This document shows positions 1-8,137 of a stretch of 14,740 nucleotides of DNA, in pieces. Numbering within the stretch: position 1 is the first letter of the stretch; every line of letters starts with the position of its first letter. The translations under genes were made by a program, and so were the position numbers. This stretch comes from Cymbomonas tetramitiformis (Eukaryota > Chlorophyta > Pyramimonadophyceae > Pyramimonadales > Pyramimonadaceae). The stretch spans positions 1 through 14,740 of the forward strand of contig LGRX02025935.1 of the NCBI GenBank assembly GCA_001247695.2, given 5' to 3'. The notes beneath the pieces were generated by a model, which did no database searches, was not told where the DNA came from, and saw only the letters and a list, made by a program, of their open reading frames with translations.

Positions 1-97
1 CGCCGCACCCTTTGTACCAGGCATCATCCGACTGCCGCAGGGCACTAATCTGCGAGCATCTTCGGACGAGGTCCGCCTGGAGCACAAAACCAAGGAG

Positions 98-1327
98 ATG
101 GTGCTGAAGCTGATCAGGGGTGTGACCAGATTCCCTCGCTCCGCGTCCGACACTAAATCGGCCGACAAGGATGGCCTTCTGGCGCAGTTGGAGCACTACT
201 CCAACATGGTGCGGAAGATATTCCAAGAGGCCATCGTGATCAAGGCACTGACCACTCCCAGCTGTACGCCGTCTGTATCAGCGTACCAGGCGAGCGTGTC
301 GAGCCTCCTCTGGAGCTTTATTAAGGAGCACACTCTTCAGGACCAGCAGAAGAAATTCTTGGAGCGTGCGGCGGGGACCTTCGGGTCCGACCAGGCCTGG
401 CACCGGCGCTACGTGGAGCTGGACGTGTTCTTCAGCGATCTGGCGGTGTGCTCCCTAACACAGGCCTACCTGGAGAACGCACACGGTGAGGCCATTGCAC
501 TGAGGCAGGCGACGAGCGAGACCGCGGCGGAGTATTTTTCGCGATTGGAGACCCGCATGGCCTCCGTCAACTTCCTGGCTGGCAGAGTCCCCAATTGCGT
601 GGAGATGTCCAACTTGTCCATGCTCTCCACGTACCGCCGAGGGTTGAAGTATGCACCCAAGGTGATGCGGCGCCTGAGAGCCATCCACCTGGATGTCTCC
701 AAGCCAGAGGAGTGGGAGAGGAAGGCTGTCACTGACGATATCCCAGGCACTCACAACGCCCTGTTGAAGATACGGGAGGTCGCTGAGGAGGTGGAGAATG
801 GCATTGACACGGAGGCGGCTCAGAGGCGCACTCAAGACCGTCCTCCCCGTACTGTTTCTTTCGCCAACCCATCACCTCGCACCCCCTTCTTCAGGCGTAC
901 CCCCTCCTCGAGCCGCCCAGCTCTCGCCATGCTGGAGAATGGGCCCACCACCACCGCTGCCGCGGCAGTTACCCCATTGCCACCACCACCTGGTCTCTCC
1001 CGCCCTGACGCTCCGAAGGTCCACCGGTGCTTCGCCTGCGGCTCCGCGGAGCACATCGTCCGTAACTGCACGGATGAGACCAAGCTCAAGGAGTGGAGGG
1101 CCAATGCACCTGCTCGATTGGCAAATTCTCCTGGGTTCGTAGCCGCCGTCGTCTGGGCCATCGAGCAGCAGGAGGACATCTCCTCGGTGGATGGCGTCCC
1201 AGAGGAGTTCTCCGAGGAGGTCTTGGCACTTGCTACCTGTGAGGACGAGCAGAGCTACCAGACCCTGGCGGCCCTCGCTGGTATCGAGCTTGTGGAGGGT
1301 GACGGCCTTCCCCGTTCCCCCGGTTGA
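98..1327 (+). CDS. gag: Gag-like capsid/nucleocapsid protein with CCHC zinc knuckle (possibly 5' partial)
   Basis: This is the structural protein that forms the retrotransposon particle and binds its RNA in the cytoplasm. Residues about 30-235 form a helical, charged region of retrotransposon Gag type. It is followed by a Pro/Ala/Thr-rich linker (about 245-305) and one CX2CX4HX4C zinc knuckle at residues 311-324 (C311, C314, H319, C324), then an acidic tail. The ATG at 98 has G at -3 and G at +4, a fair eukaryotic context. However, the same frame stays open to base 2 with protein-like sequence, so the real start may lie upstream and this may be a C-terminal portion. The stop TGA at 1325-1327 is followed by two further TGA triplets before the next frame opens at 1341, so there is no overlap for frameshifting into pol. 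Function is firm; the start is uncertain. Confidence 0.85.
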   Translation: MVLKLIRGVTRFPRSASDTKSADKDGLLAQLEHYSNMVRKIFQEAIVIKALTTPSCTPSVSAYQASVSSLLWSFIKEHTLQDQQKKFLERAAGTFGSDQAWHRRYVELDVFFSDLAVCSLTQAYLENAHGEAIALRQATSETAAEYFSRLETRMASVNFLAGRVPNCVEMSNLSMLSTYRRGLKYAPKVMRRLRAIHLDVSKPEEWERKAVTDDIPGTHNALLKIREVAEEVENGIDTEAAQRRTQDRPPRTVSFANPSPRTPFFRRTPSSSRPALAMLENGPTTTAAAAVTPLPPPPGLSRPDAPKVHRCFACGSAEHIVRNCTDETKLKEWRANAPARLANSPGFVAAVVWAIEQQEDISSVDGVPEEFSEEVLALATCEDEQSYQTLAALAGIELVEGDGLPRSPG

Positions 1328-1379
1328 GGACGATGAATGACTGGCCGGCGACCAGTCCCCGACCCTGCCCTTCGGGGAA

Positions 1380-3749
1380 GTGAGCTCATGCCCTGATGAT
1401 CAGACCCTCTCCGCCCTGGAGAAGCGGTCAGAGCCAGTGGAACCCCGACGCGCACGAGGACGCAGAGACCCTTGGGGCCATCGACCGCATCCCAAGAGCG
1501 TGGCCTTCACCTCTGGAACCCGCTTGCGACGCACCTACCGCTCAGCTGGTGCCCCATCGCTGCCGAGGGATGACCTGACCAGCCACCCCCTTGCAGAAAG
1601 CGCCTCTTTCGACGAGCCGTCACTACCTCTTGATGACGGCCCTGCTTACACACAGGCAAGGATCGAGGGTCGGAGGGGGCGGCGAGTTCCCCGGCACAGA
1701 CCCCCCATTATGGGCAGCAACCGTGGAGAGCCCCGCGATCTTCGCCCCCAACCGCGTGTTGTCCTACCATTACCCAACTATCAGTCCAACCTTGCAGATC
1801 CGCGGAAGAGGCTAACTGCGTGGCACTGGAAGAGAGATCTGTACTCCCTCCCTCTCGAGGTCGCCATGCAAAAGGTTCGCAGAGCTCTGCGCAAATCCCC
1901 GGAGGCTGCCAAAGACCTGGTGGATAAGATGTGGGAGCGCACCCGTAGCCGCATACGCTCTGGGAGTCGATCGCCAAAGGAGCACGTGAACCGCGCCAAC
2001 CAGCTGGCGGAGAGAGAACGCATTGCCCGCGAGCCTCAAGATCGCAGGGAGGGCCATCAGCGCATAGCATTGTGGCACCTCCTCTCACACGACGGCCACC
2101 AGCAAGTCCTCGAGCCCCCTAGCGCCAGCCCCTCCGACCTCTACGCGGCTTGGAGAGAGCTGTCGCCCGCCGAGCAGCTGGAGGCGATCGCCACTTCGAG
2201 CCCAGACTCTTTCCCCGGTAGCAGGCTGTGGGAAAAGGAGGGCGCACGAAGAGCAGCAGCGAGATCCTCGGCATCTCTCTGCACCCTGGACACTGAAGTG
2301 GGCACGATACCCGGGACAGCGGGAGACGTGGGCCTACCTGGCGCCTGGTGCAGTCTACACGCAGTACACCAGTACAAGATGAGGAAGCTGGGTCCCAGCC
2401 CCTTGGGAGCATCCCCTCCATCATCCCCGCTGGTCGAGCCCACGACAGAGACGACATCTTCGCACCATGACAACGCGCCGGCTACCCCGGGAGGAAACCT
2501 TGAAGGTTCATCCGACTGCGTAGTGGCAGAGGAAACCTCTACATCCAGCTCGCTTTGCTTCACCCAACAGATGACCACCGTCAGAACGCACGAAGCAGAT
2601 GAAGCGCCGCCCCGTCTCGACAGCCACCCCATCGCTGAAGACCCCGAGGTGATGGAAGAGGAGCCCTCAGTCGATTCGCTCTGCTACACCCAGCAGATGG
2701 CAGCAGCTGGGACCCCTGAGGCGAGAACTGATCACCAGAGCTCCCACCAACTCGCCCACAACTTCCCCACTAGCAGCCCTCAGCATGACGAGGATCCCCT
2801 CACCCATAGCAGTCTCACCAACAGTGTCGCTACCCATGTGAGCCCCACAGCAAGCGGCACTACCCACGTGAGCCCCGCAGTAAGCGGCACTACTCATGTA
2901 AGCCCTACCACCAGCGGCACCACTCACGTGAGCCCCACTACCAGCAGCACCACCCATGTGAGCCCTACCACCAGCGACACCACTCATGTCAGCCCCACCT
3001 CGAGCGAATGCACCTCAGCGGGTACCCTGCTGACGGCGAGTGTAGACAACCTCGTCAGCCACCCGACTGAAGATGTTGACTTGCTGGATGAGGAGTTCTA
3101 CGCCGCGTGTAGGCAAACGTTGGAGGAATGCCGCGAGGCCTCGGACAACCTCCTCCCCAACCTTAAGTGCAAAAGCATACGCACGGATGGGGGAGTTCAG
3201 TGGAAGACCGACATTGAGGGTACCCTCGCAGCGGCACATGACGAAGAAGGACCGCTGCTGCTGGTGTTCTATGCAACCCTCAGAGGGCACACGGTCAAGG
3301 TGCTGATCGACTCGGGGGCCTCTGACAACTTCATCTCGGAGCAGAGCGCCAAGCGATGTGGCCTCACGACACGAGCTGGCTCCGAGATGCGAGTCACCTT
3401 AGCGGATGGATCTGTAAAGATCACTGGCGCCACCGCGTACGCCAAGTTTAACACGCACACCACTACGGGCACCTATACAGAGAACGCCCTTGCCCTTCGA
3501 ATCCTACCACTGGGCATACAGGTGGATGTTATTCTTGGCGGAAGGTGGTTGCGCAGTCACTCTCCTGTTACTCTGGGTTATGAAGGGAATGGTTCCGTCT
3601 CCTTCCTCAGGAAGTCCCGCAGTGGTAAGATTGGAGATCGCGTCACCATCACAGGCTGTTCTCCTGGGAAAGCATCTGGAGACAAGTCTCCGAAGGGCAC
3701 GGCCTGTGCGGGATTAGTGGACGAGGTGTTCCTGACCCCGCCCAGTTGA
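1380..3749 (+). CDS. Retropepsin-type aspartic protease with long low-complexity N-terminal extension (5' part of pol)
   Basis: The C-terminal part is a retroviral-type aspartic protease that would cleave the Gag-Pol precursors. The catalytic D-S-G-A lies at residues 644-647 in a VLIDSGASDNFIS context, and the second conserved motif VILGGRWLRS lies downstream. The N-terminal roughly 620 residues are unusual. They hold a basic region (about 110-240), Ser/Pro-rich sequence, two copies of SLC(F/Y)TQQM around bases 2548-2571 and 2677-2700, and six tandem 10-residue Thr/Ser/Pro repeats. No ATG lies at the beginning: the frame opens at 1341 after a TGA, position 1380 is a GTG, and the first ATG is only near base 1710. 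Expression probably relies on some recoding or reinitiation event, or the 5' junction is mutated. The last ~120 bases overlap the reverse transcriptase frame. Protease identity is firm; the role of the extension is unknown. Confidence 0.82.
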   Translation: MSSCPDDQTLSALEKRSEPVEPRRARGRRDPWGHRPHPKSVAFTSGTRLRRTYRSAGAPSLPRDDLTSHPLAESASFDEPSLPLDDGPAYTQARIEGRRGRRVPRHRPPIMGSNRGEPRDLRPQPRVVLPLPNYQSNLADPRKRLTAWHWKRDLYSLPLEVAMQKVRRALRKSPEAAKDLVDKMWERTRSRIRSGSRSPKEHVNRANQLAERERIAREPQDRREGHQRIALWHLLSHDGHQQVLEPPSASPSDLYAAWRELSPAEQLEAIATSSPDSFPGSRLWEKEGARRAAARSSASLCTLDTEVGTIPGTAGDVGLPGAWCSLHAVHQYKMRKLGPSPLGASPPSSPLVEPTTETTSSHHDNAPATPGGNLEGSSDCVVAEETSTSSSLCFTQQMTTVRTHEADEAPPRLDSHPIAEDPEVMEEEPSVDSLCYTQQMAAAGTPEARTDHQSSHQLAHNFPTSSPQHDEDPLTHSSLTNSVATHVSPTASGTTHVSPAVSGTTHVSPTTSGTTHVSPTTSSTTHVSPTTSDTTHVSPTSSECTSAGTLLTASVDNLVSHPTEDVDLLDEEFYAACRQTLEECREASDNLLPNLKCKSIRTDGGVQWKTDIEGTLAAAHDEEGPLLLVFYATLRGHTVKVLIDSGASDNFISEQSAKRCGLTTRAGSEMRVTLADGSVKITGATAYAKFNTHTTTGTYTENALALRILPLGIQVDVILGGRWLRSHSPVTLGYEGNGSVSFLRKSRSGKIGDRVTITGCSPGKASGDKSPKGTACAGLVDEVFLTPPS
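2831..3010 (+). repeat. In-frame 30-bp minisatellite, six copies, in the protease ORF
   Basis: Six imperfect 30-bp units encode a decapeptide of the form THVSPTTSGT. Unit length is a multiple of three and the frame stays open throughout, with many differences at third codon positions (cat/cac, gtg/gta/gtc, agc). The array makes a Thr/Ser/Pro linker in front of the protease domain. It probably arose by replication slippage and is tolerated because it is disordered. Confidence 0.9.
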
Positions 3750-5782
3750 AGAAGTACCTGGTGTACGCGGAGACGCAGAAGCTGCGCGGCAACGATGACC
3801 CGGGGATACAACCCGCCTGGCTCATGATGGCCGAGAAGTCCCATGGTGATACGACTTCTGCCTTTGCAGCCACGGCTATCGACTCTGAAGACGCCGAACC
3901 CCCTGCAGATACTGAAGACGCAGAAGTGGGCCCCGAGTGGACCCTCAAATTTCAGGACTTCTGGGGTGAAGAGTACAAGAAGGAGATGACGACTGCTCTA
4001 CCGAACATTGACGGTCTCAGACATGATCCCCAAGATGAGGCCAACATCAACCTGGACCTTGAGCTGAGCAAGAAGGGGCCGCCCTGCCAGCGCATCTACA
4101 AGAAGTCAGCAGAGGAACTCCGCCAACTTCGAGAGCGCGTCGAGACCTTGATGTCCAAGGGCTACATCCGACCCTCGTCCAGCCCCTATGCAGCTCCCTG
4201 TCGGATGGTCCCCAAACCAGGGAACCCCAAGGAGCTGCGACTGGTGATCGATTACCGACTCCTTAACCGCCAGACAGTGAAGGACAAGTACCCCCTTCCA
4301 GACATCCAGATGATGTTCGACGAGATGCAGGGTGCGAAGTTCTTCTCCTCATTCGACGCGGTGGATGGCTTCTGGCAAGTTCCGATGGCTCCAGGAGACG
4401 TCGAGAAGACCGCCTTCACCACTCAGATGGGGTCATATGAGTGGTTGGTCATGCCACAGGGACTGCAGAACTCGCCATCTCAGTACCAGCGACGAATGCA
4501 GCGGGCTCTGGGTCATCTCCCATTTGTCCGGATCTTCATTGATGACGTGGTCGTTTTCAGCAACACCGCCGCAGAGCACTACGAACACGTCAAGCAGTTG
4601 CTCCTGACGTGCAGGGAGAAGGGCGTCTTCCTCAAAAGGTCCAAGTGTCAACTGTTGAAGAAATCCTTGCGGTTCCTTGGTCACTGCATTTCCGCGGATG
4701 GCTGTAGACCCCAACACGACAAGGTGGCTGCAGTGAGAGACTGGCCAGAACTGGAGACGGTTACCCACGTCAGGCAATTCTTGGGCCTGGCGGGGTATTA
4801 CCGCAGATTCATTCACTGCTTCTCCGAGATCGCTCAGCCCCTCACCCGGCTGACCAAATCGGACGTACCCTGGGAGTGGGGTCACATGCAGCAGTGGGCC
4901 TTCGAGGAACTGAAGAAAGCCCTCACCTCAGCACCAGTTCTCGCCTTACCCAACATTAAGGGTGCCGCAGACGGCACAGCACCTTTTGTGGTGCAGACGG
5001 ACGCCAGTGGCATCGCTCTTGGGGGAGTGCTGATGCAAGACAACGGAGATGGTCTCGGCCTGCGCGTGATAGCATACGAGAGCCGTCAGTTCTCAGCTGC
5101 TGAGCAGAACTACCACACTGGCGAGCGAGAACTGGGCGCCCTGCACCACTGTACCACCGTCACCTGGCGGCATTACCTCATCTTCACCAACTTCCGCATC
5201 CAGGGCGATCACCGCCCCCTTGAATGGCTGATGGAACCTGGGAGAGAGCTCAGCCGCAGGCAGGCGCGCTGGTACATGGATCTGGTGGAGGTGGGAGTCC
5301 CGCGCATGGAGTACATCAAGGGGGCACTGCTGCTGGTACCAGACGCCTTGTCCAGAAGACCTGACTTCAAGGACAAGGACGTTCGAGAGGGGTTGAAGGA
5401 AGCAGGGGTGATCGACCCCACCTCTGACCTGCCGAAGGACCCTCTGGCATCGCTGGAGTCTGAATGCTTCACCAGTTCACCACCCGCGGCTCATCCCCAA
5501 TGGGCCCAGACGGTTGATTCTTGGCTTTCAGCAGTGGAAACCCTCTCTGTGGCGGAGCAGGCCATAGACCTGGGGGAGACCATCACTCTCGTTAATCCGA
5601 AGCTCTATGAAGGGGCGAAGGGAGATGGCCTCGACTTCGACATGCCTGACTGGCCTGAAGCCAAAAGCGCGAAGCCGGCAGAAACTCCACGCGAACCCCC
5701 TGACCGAGCTCCACCTCAGATAAGGATAACGAGGAGCATGTCACGGGCTGGGAAAGCTTCTACGACCCCAGCGCCTCCATAG
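3746..5782 (+). CDS. Reverse transcriptase-RNase H (middle part of pol)
   Basis: It copies the element's RNA into DNA and degrades the RNA strand in the hybrid. The RT core runs from about residue 135 to 345. It includes LRLVIDYRLLN, the first catalytic Asp in SSFDAVDGFWQ, VMPQGLQNSP, and the F-I-D-D catalytic box at residues 264-267, followed by the LRFLGH and FLGLAGYYRRFI motifs typical of Ty3/gypsy. RNase H follows at about 415-535, with D419 in QTDASG, E460/E462 in GERELG, an Asp in QGDHRPLEWL, and the final Asp in PDALSRRPD. Residues about 540-678 form a Pro-rich, low-complexity tail. The start given is a TTG. The frame is open from 3629, overlapping the protease frame by about 120 bases in the -1 direction, so translation as a frameshift fusion is more likely than a separate start. 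It ends at a TAG, and the next ORF continues in the same frame. Confidence 0.95.
   Translation: MKKYLVYAETQKLRGNDDPGIQPAWLMMAEKSHGDTTSAFAATAIDSEDAEPPADTEDAEVGPEWTLKFQDFWGEEYKKEMTTALPNIDGLRHDPQDEANINLDLELSKKGPPCQRIYKKSAEELRQLRERVETLMSKGYIRPSSSPYAAPCRMVPKPGNPKELRLVIDYRLLNRQTVKDKYPLPDIQMMFDEMQGAKFFSSFDAVDGFWQVPMAPGDVEKTAFTTQMGSYEWLVMPQGLQNSPSQYQRRMQRALGHLPFVRIFIDDVVVFSNTAAEHYEHVKQLLLTCREKGVFLKRSKCQLLKKSLRFLGHCISADGCRPQHDKVAAVRDWPELETVTHVRQFLGLAGYYRRFIHCFSEIAQPLTRLTKSDVPWEWGHMQQWAFEELKKALTSAPVLALPNIKGAADGTAPFVVQTDASGIALGGVLMQDNGDGLGLRVIAYESRQFSAAEQNYHTGERELGALHHCTTVTWRHYLIFTNFRIQGDHRPLEWLMEPGRELSRRQARWYMDLVEVGVPRMEYIKGALLLVPDALSRRPDFKDKDVREGLKEAGVIDPTSDLPKDPLASLESECFTSSPPAAHPQWAQTVDSWLSAVETLSVAEQAIDLGETITLVNPKLYEGAKGDGLDFDMPDWPEAKSAKPAETPREPPDRAPPQIRITRSMSRAGKASTTPAPP
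5780..5782 (+). other. Single in-frame TAG dividing RT-RNase H from the methyltransferase-integrase ORF
   Basis: Only this TAG separates two long ORFs in the same frame; the next in-frame codons are TCA and GTG. The surrounding protein on both sides is Pro/Ser/Thr-rich linker, so reading through would give one continuous RT-RNaseH-methyltransferase-integrase polyprotein. It may be a programmed readthrough stop or a simple nonsense mutation in this copy. The 3' context does not match the well-known viral readthrough signals I can recall (UAG followed by CAA UUA, or by GGA). Confidence 0.8.
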
Positions 5783-5785
5783 TCA

Positions 5786-8137
5786 GTGTCAACGAAGATG
5801 CGAGCGCCTACATCACGAGCTGATACACCGGCGGCGCCCACTGACAAGCCGCCAGTGAGCTCACCACACCCTCAGAAAACGCCCCAGCAGTCAGTTTCAC
5901 CCTCGATCCTTCCCCCACAGAAGCGACAAGCTCGTCCCCCAGAGGACTCGCAGAATTGGCGTGTTCGTGCAGAGTACTCCTCGAAGTACGTCGAGAAGTT
6001 TGGACCCTTCGACGTGGACGCCTGCTGTGACCTTGGCGGCCGTAACAGACAGGCAGATCGATTTTGGACAAACTGCCTTTCTGAGAAATGGAGGGGTCTT
6101 CGGGTTTGGTGCAATCCCCCGTATAACTCCAAACACATCACTGTGGAGGCAATTCTGAACAAGTACATCGCAGAATGGAAGGCGGACCCGGAGAACACCT
6201 CTGCGGTCTTTGTCCTGCCAGATCACCAGTCCAAGCTCCCCGCGTGGCGCAAGCTATTCAGGAAGGCTAACATGCAGATCGTGGAGGTCGTCCCTACTCA
6301 CGACGACAAGGGCGAGCCTAATCAGTTCTTCGAGAACCCAGATGGGAAGGCTTTCGACCTCCGCTGGCCTGTATTGATAGTGCACGCCCCTCCTGCCAAT
6401 CCTCAGCCAGCACGCGTGAGACATCCGAGGACGACTCCCGCTGTGATAAGGACGGGTGAAGCGGCAGACTTCAGAGACACAATCTCCCAGCAGTCAGACT
6501 CGAAGTTCCTGCGTGCACTGAAAGCAGAGTACACCCGAGAGGGGCCACTCCGTTCACTGCGAGAGAAAGTAAAAGCAGCGCCGCATCAATGCCTACAGGA
6601 CTTCAGGCTGGTGGGTGAGGTAGTTTGGAGAACCGCAGCAGGGAGATATCAGTTGGTGCTGGGGGAGGATTCTCCACTTCGGGAGGTAGTGATTCGTCAT
6701 GCCCATGAGTCATTGTCCTCAGGTCACACTGGAAGAGACAAAACTCTGGAAAGAGTGCTACGCCGTTTCTATTGGCGTGGTGCTGCAGAGGACGTAGGCA
6801 CCTGGGTAGCATCCTGCGCAGTGTGCCAATCAGTGAGACCGCGGGGAACTTACCCGGATGGGCTGCTGAATCCTCACAGCATCCCGAACAGACCATGGCA
6901 AGATGTCGCAGTGGACTTCGTCACCGGCGTGCCAGTATCAGAGAGAGGTAACGATACCTTCGTGGCCTTCACGTGCAAGCTGACAAAGATGGTCCACGTC
7001 GTACCAATGAACTTCGGGGACAGCTCTGCGGCTGTAGTGGCCAGGATCTACTTTGACTCGGTGTGGCGCTTACATGGCGCGCCTATGAAGATCGTCTCTG
7101 ACCGTGATCCGCGGTTTCAGGATGCCTTCTGGCAGGAACTCATGAGGCTAATGGGTGTAAAAGTGGCTCGCACTACGCCGTACAACCCTAGGTCTGACGG
7201 CCAGGCGGAACACAGCAACAGAGTTATTGAGGACATGCTCAGGTCCTTCGTAGACGCCAATGTGGAGGACTGGGACTTGTACACCACTAACGTGGAGTTT
7301 GCAATCAATGACTCCAGAAGTGAGTATACTGGCTTCACACCATTTGAGCTGGTGTTTGGGTTCTCGCCGCTGTCACAGTTGGACCTTTTCCTAGAGGCCG
7401 CACAGTCCACCGCTGGGCGACGAACAGGGGGAGTAGGTACCGCACACGAAGTGGCTGCGAAATTTTCGTCGCAGCTGCGGGACGCTAGACAGCGGTTGGA
7501 GCTGGCTCAACAGCGACAGCGCGAGCAGTTTGATCGCAGGCACGGACAGCGAGAGTATGCTGTTGGAGATCTGGTCTGGATAGAAGCGAAACACCTTACA
7601 GAGAAGGTGATGGATCGCTCCATCTGTAGGAAGTTGACCAAACGCTGGCATGGACCAGTTCCTGTGACCGAACGCTTCTTCAGTGATATGCAGATGACCA
7701 TGCCAGAGGCCGACAGGGGAGCCCCAGTAGCCTACCGCCTACGCCTCCCTCCTCACTGGCGGATACATGACGAGTTCGCTCAACACCGCCTCAAGCCGTA
7801 CACCAGCGGTCAAGACGCTTTCGCCGCACGTGATCACCTGGCAGTACCTGAAGAGGTGGTAGTAGACGGTCAGAAGGAAGCACATGTTGAGCGCATCCTT
7901 GCACGCCGAGTACGGTCTGTTCGAGGAAAAGAGGTGGAAGAATGGAAAGTTCGCTGGACTGGCTACTCCAAAGCTCATGACCAATGGAGGACGCGTGACA
8001 AACTCGAACGCGGAGGTCCACTTCAACAGCTTCGTGAATTTGAACAAGCGAGACTGCGCATGGAAGCACAAGTTCGCGACGAAGCCACTCGGCGACGTGA
8101 GCAATACGTGGCCGTCACTCTGCTCAAGCTGGGATGA
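5786..8137 (+). CDS. Dam-like N6-adenine methyltransferase fused to chromodomain integrase (3' part of pol)
   Basis: Residues about 55-202 resemble the phage-type DNA N6-adenine methyltransferase (Dam) family. FDVDAC at 75-80 fits the S-adenosylmethionine-binding region, and N-P-P-Y at 110-113 is the catalytic motif of amino-methyltransferases. Integrase follows: an HHCC zinc finger (H307, H314, C344, C347), and a DDE core with D377, D439 and E475, the last two separated by 35 residues as in retroviral integrases. Then come a basic C-terminal domain and a chromodomain at about 700-757 (VERILARR, W720, KVRWTGY, QWRTRDKL), which usually guides insertion towards particular histone marks. The GTG at 5786 is nominal; the first ATG is residue 5, or the protein may come from readthrough of the TAG just upstream. 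The methyltransferase lies between RNase H and integrase with Pro-rich linkers on both sides, so it looks like a captured domain. Its activity and target are inferred. Confidence 0.92.
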   Translation: MSTKMRAPTSRADTPAAPTDKPPVSSPHPQKTPQQSVSPSILPPQKRQARPPEDSQNWRVRAEYSSKYVEKFGPFDVDACCDLGGRNRQADRFWTNCLSEKWRGLRVWCNPPYNSKHITVEAILNKYIAEWKADPENTSAVFVLPDHQSKLPAWRKLFRKANMQIVEVVPTHDDKGEPNQFFENPDGKAFDLRWPVLIVHAPPANPQPARVRHPRTTPAVIRTGEAADFRDTISQQSDSKFLRALKAEYTREGPLRSLREKVKAAPHQCLQDFRLVGEVVWRTAAGRYQLVLGEDSPLREVVIRHAHESLSSGHTGRDKTLERVLRRFYWRGAAEDVGTWVASCAVCQSVRPRGTYPDGLLNPHSIPNRPWQDVAVDFVTGVPVSERGNDTFVAFTCKLTKMVHVVPMNFGDSSAAVVARIYFDSVWRLHGAPMKIVSDRDPRFQDAFWQELMRLMGVKVARTTPYNPRSDGQAEHSNRVIEDMLRSFVDANVEDWDLYTTNVEFAINDSRSEYTGFTPFELVFGFSPLSQLDLFLEAAQSTAGRRTGGVGTAHEVAAKFSSQLRDARQRLELAQQRQREQFDRRHGQREYAVGDLVWIEAKHLTEKVMDRSICRKLTKRWHGPVPVTERFFSDMQMTMPEADRGAPVAYRLRLPPHWRIHDEFAQHRLKPYTSGQDAFAARDHLAVPEEVVVDGQKEAHVERILARRVRSVRGKEVEEWKVRWTGYSKAHDQWRTRDKLERGGPLQQLREFEQARLRMEAQVRDEATRRREQYVAVTLLKLG

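Noticed and set aside
455..1179. Minus-strand and alternative-frame ORFs across the gag and pol region
   Set aside because: They are shadows of GC-rich coding frames, with no domain motifs and atypical composition.
3666..3672. GGGAAAG heptamer as a -1 slippery site in the protease/RT overlap
   Set aside because: In the protease frame it is read GGG AAA G, not G GGA AAG, so the tandem-slip phase is wrong.
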